Assembly: GCF_006442205.1 (NCBI RefSeq)
Contig: NZ_VFVR01000001.1
Coordinates: forward strand, 434,001 to 498,000
Source: Mesorhizobium sp. B2-3-12
GTDB taxonomy: Bacteria; Pseudomonadota; Alphaproteobacteria; Rhizobiales; Rhizobiaceae
Direction: 5' to 3'
DNA length: 64,000 nt
The translations under genes and the position numbers were made by a program. Every line of letters starts with the position of its first letter. Within the stretch, counting starts at the first letter, position 1. Of the stretch, positions 9,125-19,400 are shown piece by piece. Under the pieces are notes generated by a model. That model was not told the DNA's origin and ran no database searches. It saw nothing but the letters and a program-made list of their open reading frames with translations.

Positions 9125-10372
9125 TTGAAATCAGCAGGATGGAGCCTCGCAAAGGGAGAACGCCGCGCCATTGTGGCAGCGCTCTGCTCGATGCTCCTGG
9201 CCTCCTGCACATCGGCTGGCGACCCGACAATGTCGGTTGGAATGCCCGGCTACAATGCTTCCGCGTCGAACATGAACGCCGCCTCCACCGGCAAGCCGCT
9301 CGCCGCCGCCGATTCGTCGTCGCAGGTGGCGACAGAGCAGACGACCGTGATGAGCGAAGCCGACACGGCGCTCCCCGAAAAGGTTGCCTACGTGCCGATG
9401 GCCAAGCCGCAGGCTGTCTTCCCGCTCACCACGCCGGCCGGCGCTGAAACGATCGTGGGACAGACGCCGCAGGCCTTGCAACAACCAGTACAGACGGCGC
9501 AGCAGACCGACGCGGTTGCCCAGAAGATCGCCGCCGCGGATGCCGCCGCGATCGCACCGAGGCCGGCAGCCGCACCGGTGATGAACAACCCCGTCTATGT
9601 GACCGCTGGCGAGGCGCCGCAAGCCGACGCCCCGAGGAAAAAAGGCTTCCTGGCATCGATGTTCGGTGCCACCCCGGCTTCGGCGACGCCTGCCCCGCTG
9701 GTCAACACACGATCTGGCGAACAGCCGGTCGTGCAGGCCAAGCCTGCCCCGGCGGCGGCAAAGCCGATCATCACATTGGCCTCGGCCGATTCCACGGCAA
9801 AGCCGATACAACTGGCTTCGACCGGCGGTGACGATGCCGGTCACATCACGGGCAGCGACGCCTTGCCTGGCGTGCGCCAGACGGCCCTGTTCGAGATCAA
9901 GCGCAAATCCGGCCTCGACGACGAAAGCGACGTCGACCTCAACGAGGACGAAGGCTCGGGCGGCAGCTATCAGGTCGCGTCCGCCGCCGGCATGGCCCGC
10001 CTGGCGCCCAACGGCCTCTTGAAGCAGAATGAGAGCGTGGACGTCGCCTGCCTGAAGCCGTCGCTGGTGCGTGTGCTGAAGACGATCGAAGGCCACTACG
10101 GCCGCAAGATGATGGTGACCTCGGGCTATCGCGACCCGGCCCGCAACCGCCGCGCCAACGGTGCCAAGAATTCGCTGCACATGTACTGCGCCGCCGCCGA
10201 CATCCAGGTGCCCGGCGTCTCCAAATGGGAGCTGGCGAACTACATCAGGACCATGCCCGGCCGCGGCGGCGTCGGAACCTATTGCCACACCGAATCGGTC
10301 CATGTCGACGTCGGCCCCGAGCGCGACTGGAACTGGCGCTGCCGCCGGCGCAGCGGCGGTGGCGACGGCTAG
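9125..10372 (+). CDS. Secreted M15-type (YcbK/DUF882) peptidase family lipoprotein
   Basis: The N-terminus has a positively charged start and a hydrophobic core ending in LLASC, a lipobox-like site. About 280 residues of low-complexity Ala/Pro/Gln-rich linker follow. The C-terminal ~110 residues form a DUF882/peptidase M15 domain with SLHMYCAAADI and CHTESVHVDVG as likely zinc-site motifs, which suggests peptidoglycan cleavage or binding in the periplasm. TTG at 9125 is preferred because GAGGGGG lies nine bases upstream. TTG at 9119 has only three-base spacing. Four cysteines in the domain may form disulfides. It stands alone before tRNA-Glu. Confidence 0.85.
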   Translation: MKSAGWSLAKGERRAIVAALCSMLLASCTSAGDPTMSVGMPGYNASASNMNAASTGKPLAAADSSSQVATEQTTVMSEADTALPEKVAYVPMAKPQAVFPLTTPAGAETIVGQTPQALQQPVQTAQQTDAVAQKIAAADAAAIAPRPAAAPVMNNPVYVTAGEAPQADAPRKKGFLASMFGATPASATPAPLVNTRSGEQPVVQAKPAPAAAKPIITLASADSTAKPIQLASTGGDDAGHITGSDALPGVRQTALFEIKRKSGLDDESDVDLNEDEGSGGSYQVASAAGMARLAPNGLLKQNESVDVACLKPSLVRVLKTIEGHYGRKMMVTSGYRDPARNRRANGAKNSLHMYCAAADIQVPGVSKWELANYIRTMPGRGGVGTYCHTESVHVDVGPERDWNWRCRRRSGGGDG

Positions 10373-10605
10373 CGGCTGATTTGGCGGACCGAAAGCCTGT
10401 CGGCTAAGGGCGGCCAACTTCGTTATCCAACGGGCGGAGCAGGAGCGGAGCTCCGTGACGAAGCAACTGACGTCACCACAAATCGCCAAGCCCTGCCGCC
10501 CCTCGTGAAATCGCTGATTTGTCAGGTTGGAAAAAAGTTGTCCAAGGCGGCACCTGACGGGTTGCCGGTTGCGCACAACGTCAGTATAAGCCGCTTCGTC
10601 TGAGC

Positions 10606-10680
10606 GCGCCCATCGTCTAGCGGTTAGGACACCGCCCTTTCACGGCGGTAACAGGGGTTCGATTCCCCTTGGGCGTACCA
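10606..10680 (+). tRNA. tRNA-Glu (anticodon TTC)
   Basis: The cloverleaf folds with acceptor GCGCCCA/TGGGCGT, anticodon stem CCGCC/GGCGG around the loop CTTTCAC (anticodon TTC), T-arm GGGGTTCGATTCCCC and an encoded CCA at the 3' end. The outermost acceptor pair is G-T. Confidence 0.97.
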
Positions 10681-10792
10681 GGCTTTTCAAGCACTTTGCC
10701 GAGAACCTTTTTTCCCACGTCCGATGCTTGGCCATGTCGCCCGAGAATCGGGCCGGGCTTGCGTCACCTGACCGCAAAAGCCCACGCCTGAC

Positions 10793-11284
10793 CTAACTGC
10801 CAACCAGCGGCACGGTGACGGTTGTCGCGTAGTTGATCGGAAAGGCGCTGAAGTAGGGAAAATCGATGACGAAGGCGTAGGTCGCGGTCAGGTGCGCCAT
10901 GCGAAAGCCGCCGCTTGCCGGATCGATGGCGATCGTGACGTTCACATCCTTCAGGCCCAGCGCCTGCAGTTTCTGCGTCGCGATCGATTGGATGTCGGCC
11001 TGGGTCAACGTATTTTGAAGTTGCAGTGATCGTGACGATGTCTCGAGCGTATAGCGAACGCTGGAGACGGCGTTCATCGACCAGCCGAAGGCGAAGATGC
11101 CGAACAACAGCATGACGAGAAAAGGCGCGATGAGCGCGAATTCCAACCCGGCCCCACCCGCCTGATCCCGCCTGAATGCGTTAGCTCGAGCAGGCCGTTG
11201 ACGACGTCCTGAAGATACCTGTTTTGACGCAATTCCGGACGGAAAACCGCTGCGCGCTTTTCCCGGGATTGCTTTAGCGGACAC
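10793..11284 (-). CDS. TadE-family pilus assembly protein with repeat-derived N-terminus
   Basis: This TadE-like pseudopilin-type protein of the Flp/Tad system has an [17 protein letters not shown] segment leading into one transmembrane helix, then a periplasmic domain of about 110 residues. The GTG start at 11284 is preceded by GGAGGTGAT inside the end of the upstream gene, and the two genes overlap by 11 bases, so translation is probably coupled. The first ~20 codons ([20 protein letters not shown]) are encoded by a dispersed palindromic repeat. Without that insertion the protein would be a normal-length TadE. Confidence 0.85.
   Translation of the reverse strand: MSAKAIPGKARSGFPSGIASKQVSSGRRQRPARANAFRRDQAGGAGLEFALIAPFLVMLLFGIFAFGWSMNAVSSVRYTLETSSRSLQLQNTLTQADIQSIATQKLQALGLKDVNVTIAIDPASGGFRMAHLTATYAFVIDFPYFSAFPINYATTVTVPLVGS
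11222..11277. repeat. Palindromic repeat copy inside the tadE reading frame
   Basis: This copy matches the element at about 2003-2052 (GCAATTCCGGACGGAAA-type arm, then CGCGC, TTTTCCCGGGATTGC). It lies wholly in the 5' end of the gene at 10793-11284 and is read in frame as an extra protein segment. Confidence 0.75.
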
Positions 11285-11714
11285 GGATCACCTCCAGATG
11301 GCCGATGACGCTGGAACTGGAGAAGACACCGAAGGCGAAGGGCGGCACCCAGGTCGCCGATGCCTGAATCTGGACATAGACCGATGGCGCCTTCGGCCCG
11401 CTGCACAAGGTGGAAGCATCGACCACCGTCGTCCCGCACTTGTAAATCCGGCTTAGCGTGACCTGGCCATCCGGCGGTCGCTTCTCCCAGCTCGAAATGG
11501 CCACGCCCTGGGTCGCCGTATCATTGGTCGATCCCGCCATGATCAGGTTCGCGGCGGTTTTGACGCCGGCGCGCATCGACAGCGAGCTCGTCATGTAAGA
11601 CCAGCCATCGATGATGCCGAGCAGCGCCACGCACAGGAAGGGCAGAACCATCGCGAACTCGACCGCCGCAACGCCCGCTCTATCGCTCAGGATCGGCACC
11701 GATCGGCGTTTCAC
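11274..11714 (-). CDS. TadE/TadG-type pilus assembly protein
   Basis: The 146-residue protein begins [20 protein letters not shown]. The RxGxxAVEFA motif followed by a hydrophobic helix ([20 protein letters not shown]) is the TadE-like signature for processing and membrane insertion in Flp/Tad pilus assembly. The remaining ~95 residues are periplasmic, with two cysteines (KCGTT, LCSGP) that could pair. It starts four bases after the end of the TadG-like gene and overlaps the next tadE by 11 bases. All three are therefore one operon. The core tad genes (cpaA-F, flp) are not in the window. Confidence 0.88.
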   Translation of the reverse strand: MKRRSVPILSDRAGVAAVEFAMVLPFLCVALLGIIDGWSYMTSSLSMRAGVKTAANLIMAGSTNDTATQGVAISSWEKRPPDGQVTLSRIYKCGTTVVDASTLCSGPKAPSVYVQIQASATWVPPFAFGVFSSSSVIGHLEVIRVR

Positions 11715-11718
11715 AGGG

Positions 11719-12945
11719 CTACTCGACCAGCGCCACGGACTGCGCCGCCGGAATGTCGCGCATTCCGAGACTCGTGCAATCCTGGTTGATGGTTGTGCTG
11801 CCGGACCATTGAATCGTATTGGCGACGACCTGGGTGCAGCCGATGTTGCCCGAGAAATTGCCGAGATAACTCACTTGCTGCCTGGGGAAGTAGATGGCTC
11901 CGGTCAGCAGCGAATCCGCCGTGCCGTTGAATGTGCTGGACGCGCTGTTGCCGGTCCTGTCGCCGTAGAACAGCACACCGGAATAGGCACCGGAGGTCGG
12001 TGCGCTGAGCTTCACGGAGGCGGTGCCATTCATGCCGACGGTCGAACTGCCCGACATGAAGATGGTCACACCGCTGCCGACAATGGCCGCGTTGGCGTTA
12101 ATCTTGAGATCGCCCTGAACGACATAGACGCCGGGCGAGAGGGTGACATTGCCCTTCAGCGACATGCCGTTGCAATAGGTGCCTGGGCTCAGCGTCGCCT
12201 TGTTGTCATTCTGGCAGGGATTCGATGCCGCCGGGGTCGGCAGGTCGGCAAATGGATCGGCGACAGGCAGCGCCTGCGTGATCGGCGCCGCGCAGATGGT
12301 CGTGACGGGGTTGCTGAGAGAGACACCGCCCGCCGATATCAGGCAATCGACCTGGAGGCTCGCCGAGCCCTGTAGCTTGATGGCGTCCGGCGCGATCGAA
12401 TTGGACATTATCACGCAACCGGTGACCTTCACCGCGGTGTTGCCGGAAAACAGTGCGGCCTGCGAAGCGGTCGGATCGAGCGCGGTCATGCAGGCCTTCG
12501 AGGCATTGGTGATGAGGGCCACCGCCCTCGCCCGTTCGGGAACCTGAGTCTGCGTGAAGATCGCCGTGAACACGCGGTCGAGGTTCTGCTTGACGATGAC
12601 CTCGACAGCTTTCTTCGCCGTGTTCGGCCCGGACGCCGGCGGCGTGTTGACGACGATCGTGCCCGCGCCAAGCCCGTTCGTCGCGGCCGACTGTGTTGCC
12701 GCCGCGATGACCGTTGGCTTGTCGGAACCAGAGATCTGCTCTAGCGCGCCGGCATAAGCCGCGGCATCGGCCGTGGCCTGCAGTCTCAGGCTGTTATAGT
12801 ACCAGTAGGACGTCTCCACGCCGAAACCCGCCGCACCCACGACGATCGGCAGGCTGAGGGCGAAGATGGTGGCAACGTTTGCATTTCTGCTCCGGCATAT
12901 GCCGGTCGCCGCGAGCCAAAATCGGGTGACGCAATTGAAAGCCAT
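11719..12945 (-). CDS. TadG-like Flp pilus assembly protein
   Basis: The 408-residue protein has a single N-terminal transmembrane helix after NANVATIFALSLPIVVGAAG, then the TadG-typical segment ETSYWYYNSLRLQATADAAA, which marks the putative Flp pilus-assembly TadE/G-like domain. The rest is a Ser/Thr/Ala-rich extracytoplasmic region with LSPGTYCNGMSLKGNVTLSPG-like beta-repeat character and several cysteines. It is first in a three-gene operon with two TadE-like genes and is divergent from nothing nearby. The upstream interval holds tRNA-Cys. Confidence 0.88.
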   Translation of the reverse strand: MAFNCVTRFWLAATGICRSRNANVATIFALSLPIVVGAAGFGVETSYWYYNSLRLQATADAAAYAGALEQISGSDKPTVIAAATQSAATNGLGAGTIVVNTPPASGPNTAKKAVEVIVKQNLDRVFTAIFTQTQVPERARAVALITNASKACMTALDPTASQAALFSGNTAVKVTGCVIMSNSIAPDAIKLQGSASLQVDCLISAGGVSLSNPVTTICAAPITQALPVADPFADLPTPAASNPCQNDNKATLSPGTYCNGMSLKGNVTLSPGVYVVQGDLKINANAAIVGSGVTIFMSGSSTVGMNGTASVKLSAPTSGAYSGVLFYGDRTGNSASSTFNGTADSLLTGAIYFPRQQVSYLGNFSGNIGCTQVVANTIQWSGSTTINQDCTSLGMRDIPAAQSVALVE

Positions 12946-13188
12946 AACTTAAATTAGAAAGCATGCATATATGAACGAACGGCTAAAAAGTTCGGTTCAT
13001 TTGTGCTCGCAGGCGCCATTGGCTTCAAACAGCGTCTTGGCCGATCGTCGCATGCTGACATCTTCGTGGGCAGGATCACTCCACCCGAGCGGCAAAGCGC
13101 GCGTGAAGCCGCTTGGCGCAATGCCAGAATAGGCCGGGGATGGGCGTCCAGCCCCGCCCGATCCACCTGCCTATCCGCTTCGGAATTT

Positions 13189-13264
13189 TGGAGGCCTCGC
13201 CCCGGAATCGAACCGAGGCTTCCGAGATTTGCAGTCTCTAGCGTAGCCGCTCCGCCACGAGGCC
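13189..13264 (-). tRNA. tRNA-Cys (anticodon GCA)
   Basis: On the minus strand the acceptor GGCCTCG pairs with CGAGGCC, followed by T and an encoded CCA. The anticodon loop is CTGCAAA (anticodon GCA) and the T-arm contains GGTTCGATTCC. The outermost anticodon-stem position is a mismatch, which is tolerable. Confidence 0.95.
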
Positions 13265-13459
13265 ATACGTGCTTTGCTATCGGGCAGAAGTTTAAAGTCT
13301 CTTGATGTCGTGGGTAAAACTTTCAGCAACTCCCGATTGTGGAAAAGAGCCCGTCAAACGGCAGATACATGTCATGCAGGACTCGCTTGCCGGACGTGAA
13401 TTGCATCTGGCTCCACAAGGGCTGCACGCCCTTGCTGGCTTCTCTTTTCCGTCGCTATC

Positions 13460-16400
13460 CTACCAGTTCACCTTGAAGCCGACATTGCCGCCATAGGTCT
13501 GCACGCCGTCGCCGAATTTGCCGTCGAAAGTGGCAAACATCGAGGTGTTGCTGTTCCAGTTCATCTTCAGGCCGGCATTGACGGCGACCGCGTCCTCGGC
13601 CGCCGCGGCGCCCTGAATCACGAAGGAATAGCCGGGCGCCGCCTGGAAGCTCGGCTTGACCGAGCGGTCGGGTTCGAACTCGTGCACCCATGCCGCACGA
13701 CCCCAGGCCTGTAGCGACCGGTCACCGCCTGCGGCGATCGTCGTGTCGAGTTGCAAGCCGAGCGAGACCGGCAGCGAGGTGATGACGCGCTGGTTGAAAC
13801 TGAGCCCCAGCGCGCCGCCGCCAAGCGACGTCTCGTCGAAGGCATCCATGGACAGGAACGAGAACTGGAGCGCGGCGAACGGCGTGATCGCGCCCTGGCC
13901 CACTTGCTGGCGCCAGCCGGCCTCCACATTGGTGCCAAAACCGGCGCTCAGGAAATTGCTGCGCCAGTTCTCCGTCGTGATCGCGGGCACGGGATCGAGC
14001 GGTGTGTCCGAGCCGGGTACCGAGGTCGCCCGATGGACATTGTTGTTGTAGAGGCCGAAGGCCAGTCCGCCATTGATGTAGAACTGATCCCATTTGCGCG
14101 CGACATAGGCGCCGGCCTGGGCGCCGATGATGTTGCCGGAGGTCTGGCGGTCGTCGACGGCGAAGGACGCCGCCGCGCCGCCCAGCGCAAAGCCCATCAC
14201 CATGTCGGAGTCGCCGGTGGACTCCAGACCCGCCGCGAAGCTGCCACCCCTGTAGACATTTTCGGCACTGCCAACGACGGCATCGCCGCCGAGGTCACCG
14301 GCGTTGCCGCCGGCCGTTGCCCAGTAGCTCCAGCGCCGTTCGTCCGGCTGCATGGCTTTGAACGGATCCTTCTTCTTCGCCGCCGGCTCGTCATAGGCCT
14401 GCGGCTTGAGGGAATAATCCGTTGGATCGGTGCCGAGCCCGGTGCGCCAGAAATTCGCCTGCCGGTTCATCGAGGCCATGAATGTGTCATAGGCGTCGAA
14501 CTGCGGCTGCTCGAAGCCAGAAACACCCTCGCCCGAGATCGAGTCGTAGACAGCGCCAAGCTGATCGAGCGTCGGGATATAGAACAGCGCAGCGGCGATC
14601 TTCTCGAAGGCCGGCGAGGTCAGATCCGTCTGGATGGCGTTGACGGCCCGGCCGACCGAGGTCTGGTTTTCGGTCAGGCCGGTGCGGGCGAAGTTGATAT
14701 CGACATTGAGATAGAGATCGTCGAGGCCCTCATACACCAGCTTGTACAGAGCGACCGCGCTGGGGATCGAGTCGAGCACGAGCCCGCTGTCGGTGATGCC
14801 GCCATCGGCATGCAGGATCAGGTACTCCTCGGTGCCTGGCTTCGCGGCACCTGGTTCCATGATGTTGAGATTGACCTTGCCATCGAGGTCTGCCGTGCCG
14901 GTGATGTTGATCTGATCGGCTTGCGGGTCGAGATCGAGGTCGAGCAGGTAGGTGCCGATCCCCGACTGCGTCCAGTTCCCCGTGACGTAAGTCGTCAGGA
15001 CATGGTCGAGGTCGCCCGGCGCGACATAGCCGTCATTGCTGAACTGGCCGGTCCCGCCGAGGTCGACGGTGTCGCCCATCCGGTAAATGGCGTCCTTCTC
15101 GTTGTTGAAGGCATTCTGGCCACCGCCGAGGGCAATCGAGCCCATCGTGTCCTTGAAATTGTTGTAGGTGTCGTTGCCGACGCCGCCGAGCATGGCATAG
15201 CCGTCGATCTTGCGCTCGCAGCCCGCGTCGACCCCGGGGATGCAACCGTCGGCCCCGGTGACCGCGCCGACGAAGCCGTTGTTGGTCAGCACATTGTCCC
15301 TGCCGTCCAGGTAGCTGACGCCGGCGCCGGTGCCCGAGCCGCCGATGATCATCACGTCCTTGGCGATGGTGACGTTGATGTCGCCATTGTCGGCGATGTC
15401 GCTGCCGCCGCCGGAGCTCTGCTCCATCAGCGCGGATGAGTTCTTGCCGGTGACATAGAGGTTGGCGGTCTGCTCGAACGTGACGTCGCCGCCCACACCG
15501 GCGCCGCCGGCGCTGCCCATGAACCCTTGCGGTGCCGGCGTCGAGAACGGGCTCACCATCAGGCTGGTTGCAGCCGGTGCCTGGTCGAGGCCGAGGAAAT
15601 TACCGGAGAACCCACCAACGCCGCCGCCGCCGCCGACACTCTGGCCGAAGACGCCCACCGAATTGTCGCCGGTGATCAGCATGGCGACATTGCTGTTGAT
15701 CGTCACCTTGCCGCCATCGCCGCTGCCGCCATTGACAGCCTCGATGATGCCATCGGTGCCGGCGGTCATCACGCCGCCGCCACCGCCGACCGACTGCGCG
15801 AAAATGCCGACCGAGCCATTGCCCTTCAACACGATCACGCCGGTGTTGGTGACGGTGACATCGCCGCCCTTGCCGGTCGCGCCGCTGTCGCCGCCGATGA
15901 ACACCGGCGGGCCGATGGTCGCCGCGATCGCGGTGCCGCCGCTGCCGCCGCCACCGCCGACCGACTGCGCGAAGATCGCGACCGAATTGTCGCCGTCGAG
16001 CTGCATCTGGCCGTTGTTGACGACGGTGACCACGCCGCCGTCGCCGCCGGCGGAACCCTTGCCGCCCAGCGCCAGCGAGAAGCCGGGAACGCCGCCGGCC
16101 ACCGAGTAGGTCGCCCCGCCATTGCCGCCGCCGCCGCCAACCGACTGCGCCATGATGCCGGTCGAGCCAAAGCCCTGGGTGTGGATGAAGCCGTCGCTGA
16201 AATTGGTGACGTTGACGTCGCCGCCCTTGCCGCTGGCACCACCGTCGCCGCCGATGCCGAATGTCAAGGCGCCAGGGCTGAGCGCCGCGGCAATGCTCAT
16301 GGCGCCGTTGCCGCCACCGCCGCCGATCGATTCGGCGAAGATCGCCACCGAGGAAGCAGACACGGTCGTGATGTCGCCGTGGTTGTTGACGGTGACGACA

Positions 16401-19400
16401 CCGCCGTCACCCGAACTGCCGCCATCGCCGCCGACGCCGACCGAAGTCGGCACGATGCTGGCGCCGATACCGCCGCCGCCCGAGCCGCCACCGGCGCCGA
16501 CCGATTGCGCGAAGATGCCATGCGCGCCGATGCCCTCGACCGTGATCGTGCCATTGGCATTGTTGTTGACCGTGACCGCGCCGCCGCCGCCATTGCTGCC
16601 GGCCATGGTCCCGTTGCCAACATCGCCGCCCTTGCCGCCAACGGCGATGAAGCCGATCGCGCGGCCGCCCGAACCGCCGCCGCCGCCGATCGACTGCGCG
16701 TTGATACCATCAGCACCCGCGCCATAAGTGTGCAGGCTGTTGTTGTTGGTGACGGTGACGATGCCGCCGATGCCGGACGAGCCGCCGGCGCCGCCGATCG
16801 CGATCAAGGCCGGGATCGAGCCGGTGATGCCGCCATTCTTGCCGCCGCCCGAACCGCCGCCGCCGCCCACCGACTGCGCCTGGATGGCGTAGGAATCGAT
16901 GCCGTGCGTCTCGATCATGGCGTCGTTGATGACATCCACTTGTCCGCCATTGCCACTTGAGCCGCCGGAGCCGCCGACGGCGATCGCACTGATGCCGAGC
17001 GAGCCGCCGGCGCCGCCGCCGCCGCCGATAGATTGCGCGAAAACGCCAACGGAATCATCGGCATGCGTAAGGATGCCGCCATAATTGTTGACCGTGACGT
17101 GGCCGCCTATACCACCGGCTTTCCCGGAACCTCCGAGCGACAGCAGGCCGCCGGCGCCGCCGCCGGTGCCGCCGCCGCCGCCGACCGACTGCGCGAAGAT
17201 GCCGGCGGAATAGCCCTGCTCGGGATCGGCGCTCGGGGCGCCTTCGGCCGGAGGGGTTGGCGACGTGCCGTGCGTCTCGATGATGGCCGTGCCGGCCTGG
17301 CTGAGGTCGGTCTTGCCGTTGGTCACGGTGACCGAGCCGCCATTGCCGGCGGCCTTGCCCTGGCCCCCGATACCGACGGTGCCGAGCGCGCCGGCCTGGC
17401 CGTCGCCGCCATCGCCGCCGCCGCCGCCGATCGACTGCGCATGAATGCCATCCGACTTGGTGCCGAAGGTGGTGATCACGCTTTCATTGGCAACGATGAC
17501 GGTTCCGCCATTGCCGCCGCCAGCGCCGTTGCCGCCAATGGCGACCGTGCCGGACCTGGTCAGGCTGCTGGTGCCGAGCGGCTTCAGCAGCAGCGTCGGA
17601 TCGACCGGCACGTAAGGTATCGCGAAGAGGCCACCCGTTCCCACATAAGCGTCGCCACCGATGCCGCCGCCGCCGCCGATCGATTGTGCGACGATGCCGG
17701 ACGACTTGTCGCCATGGGTGGTGATGAAATCATAATTGCCGACGTCGACGGTCTCGGCGTCGTTGCCGGTTCCACCGGCACCGCCGACGACGCCCTGAAG
17801 ATTCCAGTTCGGCTTGCCGCCGGCCGGTTCGCAGACTTTCGGAAGGGTGCATTTCGCGCCAAGCTGCAGCGAGATCGAATTGGCGCGGCCGCCGGTGCCG
17901 CCGCCGCCGCCGATCGATTGCGCCAGAATGCCGAAAGCGCCCACGCCGCTGGTTTCGATGCCGCCATACTGCCTGATGGTGACGTTGCCGCCCTTGTTGC
18001 CGTCGCCGGCCGCGCCGCCGACCGCGACACTGACGTTGACCTGCGTGCCCGCATTGTTGCCGTTGAGGCCGAGCACGCCGGTGATGGCGTTGCCGCCGGA
18101 ACCGCCGCCGCCGCCGACCGACTGCGCGAAGATGCCGTAAGCGCCATCGCCATTGGTCGTGGTCTGGCCCGCCGCGAGCAGGCCGGTCTGCAACAGGCCG
18201 TGATTGGTCACGAAAACGTCGCCGGCAAAACCGGCGTCTCCGCCGAAGCCGCCGACCGTGACGCCGGCGTTGAAATTGGTTCCCGTGCCCAGCGAGCCGA
18301 TCACGGCCGAGACGGCCATGCCGCCATTGCCGCCGCCGCCGCCGATCGACTGTGCCTGGATGGCATGGGATTCGATGCCATAGGTCGAGATCGCACCCGT
18401 ATTGTCGATCGTCACCTTGCCGCTGTTGGTACCGGCGCCGCCGAAGCCGCCGACGCTGGCCGACAAGGTCTTGGCGTCGGTGCCGGCAATCACGCCGGAG
18501 ATCGCCATGCCGCCATTGCCGCCGCTGCCGCCGACCGACTGTGCGAAGAGGCCGACGGACTGGTCGCCGGTTGTGACGGTCGAGCCGTGCCGCGTCAGCA
18601 GCACCTCGCCGCCCGTACCGCCGCCACCGCCCTCGCCGCCGACCGCGGCGGTGATCTGGTTGCCGCCCTCACCGAGGTTGAGAGCCGCCGCCACGCTGAG
18701 CCCGCCAGTGCCGCCGCCGCCGCCGACCGACTGCGCCAGCACGCCAAAGGCCTTGTCGCCGCCGGTCTGGATGATGCCGGTTGAATCGACCGTGACCTTC
18801 TCGGCATCGCCGCCGGAACCGGCCCCGCCACCGAGCGATACCGAAACCGCGCCGTTTTTGCCCGGGTTCTTGCCGAGCGAGCCCTTGATGGTCGCGGCAA
18901 AGGAGAAGCCGCCATTGCCACCGCCACCGCCGACCGACTGTGCCAGGATGCCGTTCGCGCCGTTGCCTTCGGTCAGGATGTTATCGACCGAAGTGACATT
19001 GACGGTCTTGCCGTCGCCGGAGCCCGCACCTGAACCGCCGACCGACACGGCGATCGCGGCCTTGGCATTCTGGCCGGTGACTGAGATGGCGCCCGAGAAA
19101 CCGCCATCGCCACCACCGCCGCCGACCGACTGCGCGAAGATGCCGTTGGAATCGCCGCCCACGGTGTGGACAGTTGCGTTGTTGTCGGCGAGGGTGGTGC
19201 CGACATTGCTGTTGACGATGACGGCACCGCCATCCTGGCCGGTGCCACCGTTGCCGCCGACGCTGACAGCGGCGCCGCCGGCGCCGTCGACGACCATCTC
19301 CCCGGAAATGGCAAAACCACCTGTGCCGCCGCCGCCGCCGATGGACTGCGCCAGGATGCCGTTCGCCTTGTCGCCGGTCGTGTCGATCGTGCCGGTATTG

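Noticed and set aside
10606..13264. Genomic island between tRNA-Glu and tRNA-Cys
   Set aside because: There is no integrase and I saw no repeated tRNA end. The pilus genes between them look like ordinary chromosomal genes.
13416..13434. CAAGGGC-tgcac-GCCCTTG hairpin as terminator of the autotransporter gene
   Set aside because: It has no T-tract on the minus strand and only seven pairs, so it is too weak to call.
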